From contig CACMIV010000002.1 in the NCBI GenBank assembly GCA_902613805.1, positions 62,001-126,000 on the forward strand: DNA of 64,000 nt, given 5' to 3'. Every line of letters begins with the position of its first letter. Position 1 is the first letter of the stretch. The notes under the pieces were generated by a model. That model saw only the letters and a list, made by a program, of their open reading frames with translations. It made no database searches and had not been told where the DNA came from. The position numbers were made by a program, and so were the translations under genes. The stretch comes from an uncultured Pelagibacteraceae bacterium (GTDB lineage: Bacteria > Pseudomonadota > Alphaproteobacteria > Pelagibacterales > AG-422-B15). This document shows positions 28,680-39,099 of this stretch, piece after piece.

Positions 28680-29267
28680 CTATTGAAATAGAGTCGCCGT
28701 ATCTTTCACATCCTTTAGAAATTTTTTTCTAACTTTGTCAGCAACAAAGGGTACTGCAAAGTATCTTTTGTAAAGAATGCTTTTTATACCACATATGTGA
28801 AAAACACCCCTTTTCAAGCGTCTAATTGGCAAATTGAGAAAGAATGTAGTTATTGCCAATCGAGGGGAGCCATATGTGCAAAATATTATTGCTTTTTTGT
28901 TACCTAGATTACCTTGAGGGTAACCATAGTTGCCAACCAGCTGTTTAAAAGTAAATGCCCATGGAGGAGCTAAAACTTTATCGATCCAACCCTCCAGGAT
29001 TGCGGGCATTCTAAAATTCCATATTGGAGCAATTAATACAATTGTATCGCTTTGTTCTATCCTTCTTCGATGATCCAAAACATCTGGTCCAGGATTACCT
29101 CCAGCAAATACAGGATCAAATTTTTCTTTATATAAGTCAACTATATCCACTGAATGTCCTGCTTTCTTTGCGCTTTCAATAAATGTATCTCTTATTGCGG
29201 CATTAAAAGAGTTATCGTCGTAATGACCGTATACGATAAAAAATTTTTTAAACTGTCTTTCTCTCAT
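28680..29267 (-). CDS. Flavodoxin-fold NAD(P)H dehydrogenase (quinone)-like protein
   Basis: 195 residues of the NQO1/KefF-type Flavodoxin_2 family, FMN/FAD-dependent enzymes that reduce quinones or similar electrophiles. Visible are 'FFIVYGHYDDNSFNAAIRDTF' near the start, 'GHSVDIVDLYKEKFDPVF', 'RIEQSDTIVLIAPIWNFRMPAILEGWIDKVL' (flavin contact) and 'KKAIIFCTYGSP'. Its start overlaps the end of the glutathione S-transferase-like gene by 20 nt, so the two are co-translated. Together they suggest electrophile or quinone detoxification; this is an inference from the pair. Confidence 0.86.
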   Translation of the reverse strand: MRERQFKKFFIVYGHYDDNSFNAAIRDTFIESAKKAGHSVDIVDLYKEKFDPVFAGGNPGPDVLDHRRRIEQSDTIVLIAPIWNFRMPAILEGWIDKVLAPPWAFTFKQLVGNYGYPQGNLGNKKAIIFCTYGSPRLAITTFFLNLPIRRLKRGVFHICGIKSILYKRYFAVPFVADKVRKKFLKDVKDTATLFQ

Positions 29268-29862
29268 TTTGTATATTCCTCACTTTTATTATGGTCTGAT
29301 TCTCTAACATTTTATTGTAGAAATTTTGTATTTTTGGGTAATTTTCAAGAAAATGATCCTCCTCTAACCAGAATAGTAATGTGAACAAGTAAAAATCAGC
29401 TGCAGACAATTCATTACCAATTACAAATTCTCCTATTTTATCTTCAATAAAATTTAAATATCGATGCAAAATATTCTGCGATTTAGTTATTAAATCCTCT
29501 GAGTTTTTATCTGAAACGTAATGATCTGGATGATAAAAAAGTAGAATAATTGGGTAAAACGATGAAGACATAAAAGCCATGATTTGATGAAACTCATTCA
29601 TTTCAGTTTCTGTACTAGGTAGCAGGTGATTTTCCCTTTTAAGCAAGTGATATACAATAGCTAAGCTCTCAATTAAAAATTTTCCATCTGGTAGTTTTAC
29701 CATTGGAACTCTTCCGAGGGGATTGATTTTTAATATTTTTTCATCGCTTTTAACATTTTTTTCATCAACCTCAATAAACTCATAATCAATTGAAAGCTCA
29801 TGAAAAAGATACTCAATTATATCAGAACCCGTTTCTGATCTGCCATAAATTTGGTATTTCAC
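29248..29862 (-). CDS. Glutathione S-transferase-like protein (GTG start)
   Basis: 204 residues. The N-terminal thioredoxin-like domain shows 'YQIYGRSETGSDIIEYLFHEL', the cis-Pro motif in 'NPLGRVPMVKLPDGKFLIES' and 'LAIVYHL'. The C-terminal helical domain has 'FVIGNELSAADFYLF', the conserved N-cap/Asp motif of GSTs. The start is GTG at 29862, whose first base overlaps the TAG stop of the upstream gene (TAGTG). It conjugates glutathione or acts as a peroxidase in most families; the substrate is unknown. Confidence 0.86.
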   Translation of the reverse strand: MKYQIYGRSETGSDIIEYLFHELSIDYEFIEVDEKNVKSDEKILKINPLGRVPMVKLPDGKFLIESLAIVYHLLKRENHLLPSTETEMNEFHQIMAFMSSSFYPIILLFYHPDHYVSDKNSEDLITKSQNILHRYLNFIEDKIGEFVIGNELSAADFYLFTLLFWLEEDHFLENYPKIQNFYNKMLENQTIIKVRNIQNERKTV

Positions 29863-30779
29863 TAAGGTGATCCGGCTTTGGCGTGATTGACACTAATAGA
29901 ATAAATTTTCCCTGATTTTATTGCTTTGGCTGCATCCGGCTCTGAAGCGTCTGCAGTACATACAAACAAAGTGTTGCCGTTTGATCCGCCCAACATGCAT
30001 GCATATGCTCTATTTGGAGTAGCAATCCTATCTGTTATTTTTCCACCTTCTTCATACCTAACCACTTCTGAGGTAGTTGGAGAAGCTATCCAGATACCCA
30101 TTTTTTCATCCAAACAAATACCATCTGGGACAGGGTAAGGTATTCCTTTACCTTCTTTTGGAGTAATTTTTAAAAAACGCATAGTTTTTGTGTAGTAATA
30201 AAATAGATTAGGCATCATATAAGCCCATACTCTCCGATTAGAAAGATCACCATCTTTATCTATATCAAATGCAGTAAGTCTTCCCGCATAGGTTTCACCA
30301 ATAATAAGTTTTTTACCATCAGGTGTAATTACAGTTCCATTTGGAAAGTCTAAATTTGAAGCAGCAATTGAGGCGTTTCCATCAGGATCGACCTTTATAA
30401 GAATAGTTGGCTTTATATCTTTTCCGTGATGTATTGATCCAAAATTACCGACATAGGCATTACCGTTTTTGTCGACCACCATGTCATTGCACCTAAAAGA
30501 TGTAAGTTTTGACATATCTGAATGCTCAGTAAGATTGCCATCTTTAAACTTTAGTAGCTTTCTATCGAGCATAGAGACAATAATGAGATCTCCATTTGGC
30601 AACCACCCCAGGCCAGACGGTTGATTAGGTACATCGACTATTTTTTCGACATTTCCAGCCTCATCTGCGGTCATCACAGCATGATGGTAAAAATCTGAGA
30701 ACCAAAGTTTGCCATCTTTCCATCTTGGACCTTCAGAAAAGTGAAGGTTATCTGCGATTAATTTGAAATTATTATTCAT
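29862..30779 (-). CDS. SMP-30/gluconolactonase family lactonase
   Basis: 305 residues, a six-bladed beta-propeller family hydrolysing sugar lactones or related esters with a divalent metal. Motifs: 'LHFSEGPRWKDGKLWFSDF' (metal Glu), 'QPSGLGWLPNGDLIIVSM', 'FRCNDMVVDKNGNAYVGNFG' (metal Asn), 'DFPNGTVITPDGKKLIIGE' and 'VPDGICLDEKMGIWIASP' (Asp). There is no signal peptide, so it is cytosolic. It is the first gene of the minus-strand operon SMP-30, GST, flavodoxin-like, membrane protein, BtuF-like. Its promoter should lie in 30780-31118. Confidence 0.9.
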   Translation of the reverse strand: MNNNFKLIADNLHFSEGPRWKDGKLWFSDFYHHAVMTADEAGNVEKIVDVPNQPSGLGWLPNGDLIIVSMLDRKLLKFKDGNLTEHSDMSKLTSFRCNDMVVDKNGNAYVGNFGSIHHGKDIKPTILIKVDPDGNASIAASNLDFPNGTVITPDGKKLIIGETYAGRLTAFDIDKDGDLSNRRVWAYMMPNLFYYYTKTMRFLKITPKEGKGIPYPVPDGICLDEKMGIWIASPTTSEVVRYEEGGKITDRIATPNRAYACMLGGSNGNTLFVCTADASEPDAAKAIKSGKIYSISVNHAKAGSP

Positions 30780-31118
30780 ATTTCCTAATTTTATTGATTA
30801 TTCTAATTCAAAACTATTATATGGCTATTTACCAGCAAATTAAGTGTATACAGATACTCGCTAAATTTTTTGAGAGTTTAATTGATGTTAAAAGTCACTG
30901 ATCAAAGGTCAAATACTGTTGAAAAATTAGGAAATTTTACATTTTTTTGTATATTTTCGAATATGTTAATTTAATTTTACTCTGTTCTTTTATAAATTTA
31001 GGTTAATTTCCTTAAAAATTAATCGCTAACGGTCGGAAACACAATTTTTCCCATATTTTCTATTGTTTTCGAATGATTTGAATATATATTTTCGATGATA
31101 CTAATACGATTCTAAAAT
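30780..31118. promoter_or_regulatory. 339-bp divergent promoter region between the lactonase operon and nuoA
   Basis: No coding frame is evident in this gap. It must hold the promoters for the minus-strand operon and for the nuo operon. Three copies of TTTTCGA occur: TTTTCGAAT at 30954-30962 and 31066-31074, and TTTTCGAT at 31089-31096, all on the plus strand and the last 23 nt before the nuoA ATG. The first copy is inside a partly palindromic ATATTTTCGAATAT. No clear terminator or tRNA was found. Confidence 0.5.
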
Positions 31119-31484
31119 ATGGACATAGCGATAGCTGATTATTTGCCAATACTAATTTTTATGTTTGTCGCGTTAGCGATTAGCTGTCTATTTGTTTTGG
31201 CAAATTTCTTAGTTGCAGTAAACAACCCTGATCCTGAAAAGAATTCTGCCTATGAGTGCGGATTTGAGCAGTTTGGAGACTCTAGAATGAAGTTTGATGT
31301 TCGTTTCTATTTAGTCACATTACTTTTTATTATTTTTGACCTAGAAGTCGCGTTTCTATTTCCTTGGGCTGTTACATTTGGAACCTTGGGCTTATTTGGC
31401 TTTGTTTCAATGATGGTTTTCCTAGCTATACTAACAATTGGTTTCATATACGAGTGGAAAAAAGGAGCATTGGAGTGGCAATAA
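31119..31484 (+). CDS. nuoA: NADH-quinone oxidoreductase subunit A
   Basis: 121 residues with three membrane helices (about 8-30, 65-87 and 92-113). NuoA sits at the junction of the membrane and peripheral arms of complex I. The conserved loop '[31 protein letters not shown]' between helices 1 and 2 contains the family cysteine (AYECGF). It is first in the complete nuoA-N operon. nuoB starts inside its last codons. Confidence 0.97.
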   Translation: MDIAIADYLPILIFMFVALAISCLFVLANFLVAVNNPDPEKNSAYECGFEQFGDSRMKFDVRFYLVTLLFIIFDLEVAFLFPWAVTFGTLGLFGFVSMMVFLAILTIGFIYEWKKGALEWQ

Positions 31485-31996
31485 ATACAAACATTGAAGA
31501 GACAAGTCCAGAACTAGAAAGACTAAAGAAGTTGTATGCTGATAAGGGGTTTGTTGTCACAAGTATCAATAACCTTATTAACTGGGCTCGAACAGGCTCT
31601 CTGCATTGGATGACATTTGGATTAGCTTGTTGTGCTGTCGAAATGATGCATGTAGGAACACCGCGCTACGACGTTGAGCGTTTTGGCGCAGCTCCAAGAG
31701 CATCACCAAGACATGCAGACGTTCTTATAGTGGCAGGTACGTTGACAAATAAAATGGCAGCGGCATTAAGAAAAGCTTACGATCAGATGCCAGAACCTCG
31801 ATATGTTATTTCCATGGGAAGTTGTGCGAATGGTGGAGGGTATTATCACTACTCATATTCTGTTGTTAGAGGTTGTGATCGAATAATACCTGTCGATGTT
31901 TACGTGCCAGGGTGTCCGCCTACAGCAGAAGGCTTGCTTTATGGATTATTACAGTTACAGAAAAAAATAAGAAGAGAAGGCAACATCAAAAGATAA
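31475..31996 (+). CDS. nuoB: NADH-quinone oxidoreductase subunit B (GTG start)
   Basis: 173 residues from GTG 31475. A longer frame from ATG 31364 lies inside nuoA and has no homology-like sequence. The GTG has AAAGGAG at 31461-31467. NuoB carries cluster N2, the last Fe-S centre before quinone. The ligands are visible in '[10 protein letters not shown]', '[12 protein letters not shown]' and '[16 protein letters not shown]'. It overlaps nuoA by 10 nt and nuoC by 1 nt (TAATG). Confidence 0.95.
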   Translation: MAINTNIEETSPELERLKKLYADKGFVVTSINNLINWARTGSLHWMTFGLACCAVEMMHVGTPRYDVERFGAAPRASPRHADVLIVAGTLTNKMAAALRKAYDQMPEPRYVISMGSCANGGGYYHYSYSVVRGCDRIIPVDVYVPGCPPTAEGLLYGLLQLQKKIRREGNIKR

Positions 31997-32589
31997 TGAG
32001 CGAGCAAATTGAAATGGCAAAAGCTGCCATTGAAAAAAACTGTAAATTGAATGATATAGATGTAAATTTAGGACAGTTACAACTATCGGTTGATCCAGCG
32101 AATTTAATACTGGTTATTGATTTTGTTAAGAATGATCCAAGCTGTGAATTTAAGCAAATTACAGATATTGCTGGAGTGGATTTTCCAGAAAATGAAAAAA
32201 GATTTGAAGTTATTTATCATTTTTTGAGTTTTAGGTTCAATTTACGGTTAAGAGTAAAAACCCAGATAAGTGAAGTGGAGTCCTTGCCCAGCATTACATC
32301 AATCTTTCCTGCAGCTAATTGGTTTGAGAGAGAAGCATTTGACATGTATGGAATAACTTTCACGGATCATCCTGATTTAAGAAGAATTTTAACTGATTAC
32401 GGTTTTGAGGGATATCCTCTACGTAAAGACTTTCCATTAACAGGTAATGTCGAAATCAGATATGACGAAATTGATAAAAAAATAGTTCACGAGCCTGTTA
32501 AGCTACAGCAAGATTTTAGAAATTTTGACATTCAAAGTCCCTGGGAAGGAACAAAGTATTTAGATAAGGAAGCAAAAGAAAGTGAGTAA
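31996..32589 (+). CDS. nuoC: NADH-quinone oxidoreductase subunit C
   Basis: 197 residues from ATG 31996, which overlaps the nuoB stop by 1 nt. An in-frame upstream ATG at 31912 lies inside nuoB and is unlikely. NuoC (30 kDa subunit) helps anchor the hydrophilic arm. Conserved parts are '[20 protein letters not shown]', '[19 protein letters not shown]' and '[23 protein letters not shown]'. It is not fused to NuoD, as is normal in alphaproteobacteria. It overlaps nuoD by 8 nt. Confidence 0.96.
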   Translation: MSEQIEMAKAAIEKNCKLNDIDVNLGQLQLSVDPANLILVIDFVKNDPSCEFKQITDIAGVDFPENEKRFEVIYHFLSFRFNLRLRVKTQISEVESLPSITSIFPAANWFEREAFDMYGITFTDHPDLRRILTDYGFEGYPLRKDFPLTGNVEIRYDEIDKKIVHEPVKLQQDFRNFDIQSPWEGTKYLDKEAKESE

Positions 32590-33754
32590 TAATAAAACAG
32601 TAACTGTTAATTTTGGACCAGTACACCCCGCAGCACATGGCGTTTTGAGACTCATTCTTGATCTAGATGGTGAAATTGTAGAAAGGGCTGACCCGCACAT
32701 CGGGCTTTTACATAGGGGCACTGAAAAACTTATCGAACATAAAACTTATCTTCAAGCAATACCATATTTTGACAGACTGGATTATGTTGCACCCATGAAC
32801 CAGGAGCATGCTTTTGCATTAGCAATAGAAAAATTGCTAAATGTAGAAGTGCCTTTGAGAGGACAATATATTAGGGTTTTATTTGCCGAAATTGGGCGTC
32901 TCTTAAGCCACCTACTAAATGTTACCACTACAGCAATGGATGTTGGAGCTATGACACCAATCACATGGGGTTTTGATGAAAGAGAAAAGCTATTAGATTT
33001 TTACGAGGAAGTATCTGGATCTAGATTTCATGCAGCCTATTTTCGAGCAGGTGGTGTTCATCAAGATTTACCAGACGGATTAACTGATAAGATATTTAAT
33101 TTTTGTAATAATTTCCCAAAAGCAATTGATGACATTGAAAGCATGTTGACTGAAAATAGAATATTTAAACAACGAAATGTAAATATCGGTAAAGTATCAA
33201 AGGAAGATGCTGTTGATCGTGGTTTTAGCGGATTCATATTAAGAGCATGCGGTGTACCATGGGATTTAAGAAAGTCCCAACCGTATGATTGTTACGACAA
33301 ACTTGAATTCAAAGTTCCAGTTGGTCAAAACGGTGATTGTTATGACCGTTATCTATGTCAGATTGAAGAAATGAGAGAAAGTACGAAAATCATGCTTCAA
33401 TGTCTTGATCAGATGCCTAAAGGAGAAGTGATCAATAGAGATTCCAAAATTGCAGCGCCCAAAAGGGAAGATATGAAACAATCAATGGAAGCCATAATCC
33501 ACCATTTTAAATTTTTTACTGAAGGCTTTCATGTACCTGAAGGAGAAATCTATTCTGCCGTTGAGGCTCCTAAAGGTGAATTTGGGGTATATTTAATTTC
33601 TGATGGAACCAGCAGACCTTATAGGTGTAAAATTAGAGCCCCTGGATTTGCTCACTTGCAGGCATTTGATCTGCTCTCAAAAGGCCATCTTCTAGCAGAT
33701 GTCCCTGCAATTCTTGGATCAATTGCAATAGTTTTCGGTGAGGTTGATAGATGA
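32582..33754 (+). CDS. nuoD: NADH-quinone oxidoreductase subunit D (GTG start)
   Basis: 390 residues from GTG 32582. NuoD (49 kDa subunit) forms the quinone pocket with NuoB. Canonical motifs are '[23 protein letters not shown]', '[18 protein letters not shown]', '[22 protein letters not shown]', '[15 protein letters not shown]' and '[19 protein letters not shown]'. The C-terminus '[18 protein letters not shown]' is complete. It is linked to nuoE by a 4-nt ATGA overlap. Confidence 0.97.
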   Translation: MSNNKTVTVNFGPVHPAAHGVLRLILDLDGEIVERADPHIGLLHRGTEKLIEHKTYLQAIPYFDRLDYVAPMNQEHAFALAIEKLLNVEVPLRGQYIRVLFAEIGRLLSHLLNVTTTAMDVGAMTPITWGFDEREKLLDFYEEVSGSRFHAAYFRAGGVHQDLPDGLTDKIFNFCNNFPKAIDDIESMLTENRIFKQRNVNIGKVSKEDAVDRGFSGFILRACGVPWDLRKSQPYDCYDKLEFKVPVGQNGDCYDRYLCQIEEMRESTKIMLQCLDQMPKGEVINRDSKIAAPKREDMKQSMEAIIHHFKFFTEGFHVPEGEIYSAVEAPKGEFGVYLISDGTSRPYRCKIRAPGFAHLQAFDLLSKGHLLADVPAILGSIAIVFGEVDR

Positions 33755-34308
33755 GCAATCAAAAAAACGCCTTTGTGTTTAATAAGGAAAATGAAATTAA
33801 GGCAAAAGAAATTCTTCTTAAATATCCAACTGATAGAAGGCAAAGTGCAATCATGCCTTTGCTTGATTTAGCGCAAAGACAAAATGAAAACTGGTTGAGC
33901 AGGGATATAGTTGAGTATGTAGCGGATTACTTAGAAATGCCTTTTATTAAGGCTTGGGAAGTAGTTACTTTTTATTCAATGTATTACACAAAATATAACG
34001 GAAAATATTTAGTACAAGTTTGTGGAACAACACCTTGTTGGTTAAGGGGTTCAGATCAAGTTATAAAAGCGTGCAAAGAAGTTATTTCACCAGAACCAAA
34101 TACAGTCTCAAGCGATGGTTTATTTTCATGGATGCAAGTTGAGTGTCTTGGTGCTTGTGTGAATGCTCCACTTGTTCAAATCAATGACGATTATTATGAA
34201 GATTTGACTTACGATACAACGAAAAACGTTTTGCAATCTCTTATAGATGGCTCGCCACTGAGTATAGGTTCACAAAGTGGCCGTAAAAGTTCAAAGGCAG
34301 TGTCTTAA
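33751..34308 (+). CDS. nuoE: NADH-quinone oxidoreductase subunit E
   Basis: 185 residues. NuoE (24 kDa subunit) carries the off-pathway [2Fe-2S] cluster N1a. The ligands are in '[13 protein letters not shown]' (C-x4-C) and '[11 protein letters not shown]' (C-x3-C). The N-terminal helical part '[22 protein letters not shown]' and 'VTFYSMYY' are typical. It overlaps nuoD by 4 nt, and its stop shares one base with the nuoF ATG. Confidence 0.97.
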   Translation: MSNQKNAFVFNKENEIKAKEILLKYPTDRRQSAIMPLLDLAQRQNENWLSRDIVEYVADYLEMPFIKAWEVVTFYSMYYTKYNGKYLVQVCGTTPCWLRGSDQVIKACKEVISPEPNTVSSDGLFSWMQVECLGACVNAPLVQINDDYYEDLTYDTTKNVLQSLIDGSPLSIGSQSGRKSSKAVS

Positions 34309-35576
34309 TGTTAAAAGAAAAAGATAAAATATTTACTAATTTATTTGGCGATGAGCCTTTTCATTTAAAAAATGCACAGGCAAGAGGTGATTGGGATAAT
34401 ACAAAAGAACTTATTAAAAAAGGAAGAGAATGGATAATTGATGAGATGAAAAAATCTGAGTTAAGGGGAAGAGGAGGTGCAGGTTTCCCTACCGGATTAA
34501 AATGGTCATTTATGCCTAAAGATTCAAAGCTTACTAATTACCTTGTTGTTAATGCAGATGAGTCTGAACCAGGTACCTGTAAAGATAGAGATATGATACG
34601 AAATGAGCCTCATAAGCTTATTGAAGGATGTTTGTTAGCATCTTTTGCTATGAATGCTCATACTTGTTACATTTATATTCGAGGTGAATATTTTAATGAA
34701 GCTGTTGTTCTTCAAAAAGCGATTGACGAAGCATACGACGCTGGGTTAATTGGGAAAAATGCTGCTAAGTCGGGTTGGGATTTCGATATATTTTTACATC
34801 GAGGCGCAGGAGCATACATATGTGGTGAGGAGACAGCTTTACTTGAAAGCTTGGAGGGAAAAAAGGGTCAACCAAGACTCAAACCTCCTTTTCCGGCTAA
34901 TAAAGGTCTATATGGATCGCCAACTACTGTAAATAATGTTGAAACCATAGCTGTTGTTCCAACGATTTTAAGAAGAGGTGGAGAATGGTTTTCATCTTTT
35001 GGTCGACCAAAAAATACAGGGACAAAAGTTTTTTGTATTTCTGGTCATGTTAACAATCCTTGCAATATAGAGGAAGAAATGAGCATTCCTCTTAGGGAGC
35101 TTGTAGAAAAGCATGCTGGAGGAGTAACTGGTGGATGGGATAATCTTAAAGCTGTAATTCCTGGAGGCTCATCTGTTCCACTTATACCAAAATCAACTTG
35201 CGATACTGTCCTGATGGATTTCGACTCACTGTCTGCAGTCAAAAGTGGGTTAGGCACAGCCGCTGTAATCGTAATGGATAAAAGCACTGACCTTGTCAAA
35301 GCTATCTCTAAGCTATCTCACTTTTATAAACACGAAAGTTGCGGTCAATGCACGCCTTGTAGAGAAGGAACAGGGTGGATGTGGAGAATGATGGAGAAGA
35401 TTGGAAACGGTCATGCAAGTTCAAATGATATTGATAAGTTACTTGATGTAACAAAGCAAATCGAAGGCCATACAATTTGCGCGCTTGGTGATGCTGCGGC
35501 ATGGCCAATTCAAGGTTTGTTTAGGCATTTTAGAGATGAAATAGAAGAGCAACTTAAAAAGACTAAGGCTGCATAA
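34308..35576 (+). CDS. nuoF: NADH-quinone oxidoreductase subunit F
   Basis: 422 residues. NuoF (51 kDa) binds NADH and FMN and carries [4Fe-4S] cluster N3. Signatures are '[19 protein letters not shown]' (NADH), '[15 protein letters not shown]' and '[19 protein letters not shown]' (FMN), and '[18 protein letters not shown]' with '[13 protein letters not shown]' (four cluster Cys). It starts by TAATG overlap with nuoE and ends the same way at nuoG. Confidence 0.98.
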   Translation: MLKEKDKIFTNLFGDEPFHLKNAQARGDWDNTKELIKKGREWIIDEMKKSELRGRGGAGFPTGLKWSFMPKDSKLTNYLVVNADESEPGTCKDRDMIRNEPHKLIEGCLLASFAMNAHTCYIYIRGEYFNEAVVLQKAIDEAYDAGLIGKNAAKSGWDFDIFLHRGAGAYICGEETALLESLEGKKGQPRLKPPFPANKGLYGSPTTVNNVETIAVVPTILRRGGEWFSSFGRPKNTGTKVFCISGHVNNPCNIEEEMSIPLRELVEKHAGGVTGGWDNLKAVIPGGSSVPLIPKSTCDTVLMDFDSLSAVKSGLGTAAVIVMDKSTDLVKAISKLSHFYKHESCGQCTPCREGTGWMWRMMEKIGNGHASSNDIDKLLDVTKQIEGHTICALGDAAAWPIQGLFRHFRDEIEEQLKKTKAA

Positions 35577-38086
35577 TGGCAAAAGTAAAAATAAATGGGT
35601 CCGAGATTGAAGTATCTGATGGCATGACGATACTGCAGGCATGTGAAGAGGCAGGAATTGAAATACCAAGATTTTGCTACCATGATCGTCTTTCAATTGC
35701 AGGTAATTGTAGAATGTGCCTTGTTGATGTGGAAGGTTCACCTAAACCAGTAGCATCGTGCGCGATGCCAATTAACGAAGGCATGTCAATTCATACAAAT
35801 ACTCAGTCTGTAAAAAAAGCGAGAGAAGGTGTAATGGAGTTTTTGCTAATTAATCACCCACTAGATTGCCCAGTTTGTGATCAAGGCGGTGAGTGCGATC
35901 TACAAGATCAAACTATTGCTTTTGGTCCTGAAAATTCAAGGTTCGAAGAGAATAAAAGGGCAGTTGAAGAAAAGCATATGGGCCCATTGATTAAAACTTA
36001 TATGACTCGATGCATTCACTGCACAAGGTGTATCCGATTTGCAGATGAAGTAGCGGGAGTAAATCAATTAGGAGCAGTAAATCGCGGCGAAAATATGGAA
36101 ATAACAACTTATTTAGAAAAGACATTAGACTCCGAGCTATCGGCTAATATCGTTGATTTATGTCCGGTAGGTGCACTTACATCGAAACCATATCAATTTG
36201 AAGCCAGACCTTGGGAATTAAAGAAGACAGAAACGATTGATGTTATGGATGCGGTAGGGTCGAATATTAGAGTTGATACTTACGGGTGGAAAGTAAAAAG
36301 AGTATTACCCGTGCTTAATGAAGATATTAATGAAGAGTGGATATCAGATAAAACAAGGTATGCATGCGATGGGCTTTTAAATCAACGTCTAGACACTCCC
36401 TACATAAAAAAGAATAACAAATTAGAGCAAGTTTCATGGGGAGAAACTTTTTCTCAATTAAAAAAACTTGTTATGGACTCAGATCCTGATGAAATTGCGT
36501 TTTTAGTAGGTGATTTTATTGATTTAGAAACAAGCTACTTAATAAAAAAATTATCAGAAGATCTCAGTATCAAGGCAGTTGATGGAAGACAGGAAGGATG
36601 TAAAGTTCCATTCAACCATAGATCTCAGTTCTTATTTAATTCTAAAATTAAAGGCATTGATGAAACAGATTGCATTTTAATGATTGGAACGAACACGCGC
36701 GAAGAAGCTGCAATTATTAATTCAAGAATAAGGAAAAGAGTTATTTCATCAAATATTCCAGTTGCACTGATTGGAAAAAATGTGGATCTTACATATAAAT
36801 ACAATCACTTGGGCGATGATATAAATATCCTTATAGATCTTTTAAATGAAAAAAACTCATTTTATAAAAAGTTAATAAATGCCTCAAAGCCAATGATTAT
36901 TATTGGCCAGTCCGTGTTAAACCGTGATGACTCATTGCAGATTTACTCTCTACTTGAAACATTTACAGATAAATTCAATCTCATTCAGGAAGATTGGAAT
37001 GGATTTAATGTATTACAGCTTGCCGCTGCAAGAGCAGGTATTCTTGAGATGGGTCTTATACAAAAAAATAAATCAGTCGATGATTTGGTTGCCGATGCAG
37101 AAAAAGGTAAATTCAAATTAGTGTTTTCATTTGGTGCTGATGAAATCAGTTATGAAAATTTTTCTAATTGTAAAATAGTTTATATGGGCACACATGGAGA
37201 TAGAGGCGCAAACGCCGCTGATTTTATATTGCCTGCAGCAGCATATACTGAAAAAGATGCAATTTTTATAAACACTGAAGGGAGAGTTCAATACGCAAAT
37301 AAAGCAAGTTTTCCTCCAGGTGAAGCTAGGGAAGATTGGAAAATTATTAATCAATTCAGTGAAGTCCTTGAACTAAAGTGGTCGTTTTTAGAATTGTATG
37401 ATGTAAGAGATGAGATGTTTGCCAAGTTTCCCCATCTTAAAGAAGACTTTAATGATCAAAATAATGGACTCGTTAAAATTATTGATAATAAAGCTAATGA
37501 AGAAGTAGAAATCATTAATAAGGATACAAGATCAAGCCAAGAAAAAAAGAATGATACAATTAATGGTAACATCAAGAGCTTTGAGGAAAATTCGGCAAAA
37601 AAAATATTTAATACAGCTTGGGCTGATCTAAATGATCGCCAGAGAGAGTATCTGAGAAAATATAATTATCCTGAGACATGGTCAGAGTTTACAGAGCATT
37701 ATGGCTTTAAAGTTGTTAATGATATTAAGAAGAAGAATAACGTCGTGTTGCCCTATGAGGATCAATACGCAAATAGTATAGGAAAAGCTTGGAATGATCT
37801 TACTTATAATCAAAAGAAATGGGCTTATACTAAAAGAAATAAAAATAATTTAATTGGATTAGCAGATGACGCAAATTTTTCACCTGATGGAATTGTCGTT
37901 TTAAACGACAATCAAGAGGCATACTATGCTCAACCAAAAGAAATTAACTTTAAAATTAAAAACTTAAGTTTCAGTATTGAAGACTTTTATATAAACGACT
38001 CAATTACAAGACATTCTAGTACGATGGCCGAATGCAGCCGAGCTAGAAGTGAAGTAAGGTCATCGGTAACGGAAAAGGCCTCATAA
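35576..38086 (+). CDS. nuoG: NADH-quinone oxidoreductase subunit G with a large C-terminal insertion
   Basis: 836 residues, against roughly 690 typical of alphaproteobacteria. The N-terminal ferredoxin-like part is canonical: '[23 protein letters not shown]', '[19 protein letters not shown]', '[17 protein letters not shown]' and '[13 protein letters not shown]'. A molybdopterin-oxidoreductase-like domain follows to about residue 625 ('[20 protein letters not shown]', '[21 protein letters not shown]'). Residues about 626-803 are extra: a charged linker, then AWADL (681-685) and AWNDL (738-742) repeats 57 residues apart. The normal end '[20 protein letters not shown]' then resumes, so the insertion is internal and in frame. 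Confidence 0.95.
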   Translation: MAKVKINGSEIEVSDGMTILQACEEAGIEIPRFCYHDRLSIAGNCRMCLVDVEGSPKPVASCAMPINEGMSIHTNTQSVKKAREGVMEFLLINHPLDCPVCDQGGECDLQDQTIAFGPENSRFEENKRAVEEKHMGPLIKTYMTRCIHCTRCIRFADEVAGVNQLGAVNRGENMEITTYLEKTLDSELSANIVDLCPVGALTSKPYQFEARPWELKKTETIDVMDAVGSNIRVDTYGWKVKRVLPVLNEDINEEWISDKTRYACDGLLNQRLDTPYIKKNNKLEQVSWGETFSQLKKLVMDSDPDEIAFLVGDFIDLETSYLIKKLSEDLSIKAVDGRQEGCKVPFNHRSQFLFNSKIKGIDETDCILMIGTNTREEAAIINSRIRKRVISSNIPVALIGKNVDLTYKYNHLGDDINILIDLLNEKNSFYKKLINASKPMIIIGQSVLNRDDSLQIYSLLETFTDKFNLIQEDWNGFNVLQLAAARAGILEMGLIQKNKSVDDLVADAEKGKFKLVFSFGADEISYENFSNCKIVYMGTHGDRGANAADFILPAAAYTEKDAIFINTEGRVQYANKASFPPGEAREDWKIINQFSEVLELKWSFLELYDVRDEMFAKFPHLKEDFNDQNNGLVKIIDNKANEEVEIINKDTRSSQEKKNDTINGNIKSFEENSAKKIFNTAWADLNDRQREYLRKYNYPETWSEFTEHYGFKVVNDIKKKNNVVLPYEDQYANSIGKAWNDLTYNQKKWAYTKRNKNNLIGLADDANFSPDGIVVLNDNQEAYYAQPKEINFKIKNLSFSIEDFYINDSITRHSSTMAECSRARSEVRSSVTEKAS

Positions 38087-39099
38087 TGATCAGCTTAGCT
38101 CAAACGTACTTTATCGAAGTAATGACCATTATTCTTTATTGCCTACTTATTTTTGTTCCCTTACTTCTAGGTGTTGTAATGGCGTTATATGCAGATAGAA
38201 AAATATGGGCAGCAGTTCAAAAAAGGAGAGGCCCAAATGTGGTTGGCCCGTATGGTTTGTTCCAAGTTCCTGCTGATGGATTAAAATTTATTTTTAAAGA
38301 AATTATTTTACCCGACGGCTCTGACAAAACAGTTTTCCTAATTGCTCCCATTATTACTCTTGCTCTATCAATTACAGCCTGGGCAGTTGTACCAGTTCAG
38401 GCGGGCGTAGTATTGGCTAATATAAATGTAGGAATCTTATACATTTTTGCAATTAGCTCTCTTGGTGTCTATGGAATTCTGATGGCTGGATGGTCTTCAA
38501 ACAGTAAGTATCCTTTTTTTGGCGCTCTAAGATCAGCTGCTCAAATGGTTTCTTACGAAGTTTCCATAGGTTTTGTAATAATAACTGTCTTGCTATGTGT
38601 AGGCTCACTCAACTTGACTGAAATAGTAATGGCTCAAAAGACAATGTGGTTTTTCATACCTTTATTTCCAATGTTTATTGTTTTTTTTATATCCGCACTA
38701 GCTGAAACGAACAGACCTCCATTTGATCTTCCTGAAGCAGAGTCTGAGTTAGTAGCTGGATATCAAACAGAGTATTCAGGAATGCCATTCGTTTTGTTTC
38801 TGTTTGGAGAATACATAAATATTTTATTAATGTGCGCAATGACCACTATCCTATTCCTTGGGGGGTGGTTGCCGCCAATTGATATTTATCCACTAAATGC
38901 TGTTCCTGGATTTGTTTGGTTCTTATTGAAAGTAATTTTTGTTTTTTACTTATTTGCTATGGTTAAAGCATTTGTTCCAAGGTATCGATATGACCAATTA
39001 ATGCGACTTGGCTGGAAAGTTTTCTTGCCTTTATCACTTTTTGCAGTTGTAGCAACATCTTCGATATTGTTCTTTTTTAATCTAGCCCCAGGAATGTAA
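38086..39099 (+). CDS. nuoH: NADH-quinone oxidoreductase subunit H
   Basis: 337 residues with about eight membrane helices. NuoH forms the quinone entry channel. Conserved segments are '[21 protein letters not shown]', '[16 protein letters not shown]', '[27 protein letters not shown]' and '[18 protein letters not shown]'. It overlaps nuoG and nuoI by one base each (TAATG junctions). Confidence 0.97.
   Translation: MISLAQTYFIEVMTIILYCLLIFVPLLLGVVMALYADRKIWAAVQKRRGPNVVGPYGLFQVPADGLKFIFKEIILPDGSDKTVFLIAPIITLALSITAWAVVPVQAGVVLANINVGILYIFAISSLGVYGILMAGWSSNSKYPFFGALRSAAQMVSYEVSIGFVIITVLLCVGSLNLTEIVMAQKTMWFFIPLFPMFIVFFISALAETNRPPFDLPEAESELVAGYQTEYSGMPFVLFLFGEYINILLMCAMTTILFLGGWLPPIDIYPLNAVPGFVWFLLKVIFVFYLFAMVKAFVPRYRYDQLMRLGWKVFLPLSLFAVVATSSILFFFNLAPGM

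Noticed and set aside
31364-31474. N-terminal extension of nuoB from an upstream ATG
   Set aside because: The extra 37 residues come from out-of-frame nuoA sequence; GTG 31475 has a good SD and gives the normal NuoB length.
31912-31995. N-terminal extension of nuoC from an ATG inside nuoB
   Set aside because: The sequence overlaps the conserved end of NuoB in another frame; ATG 31996 gives the usual TAATG coupling and length.
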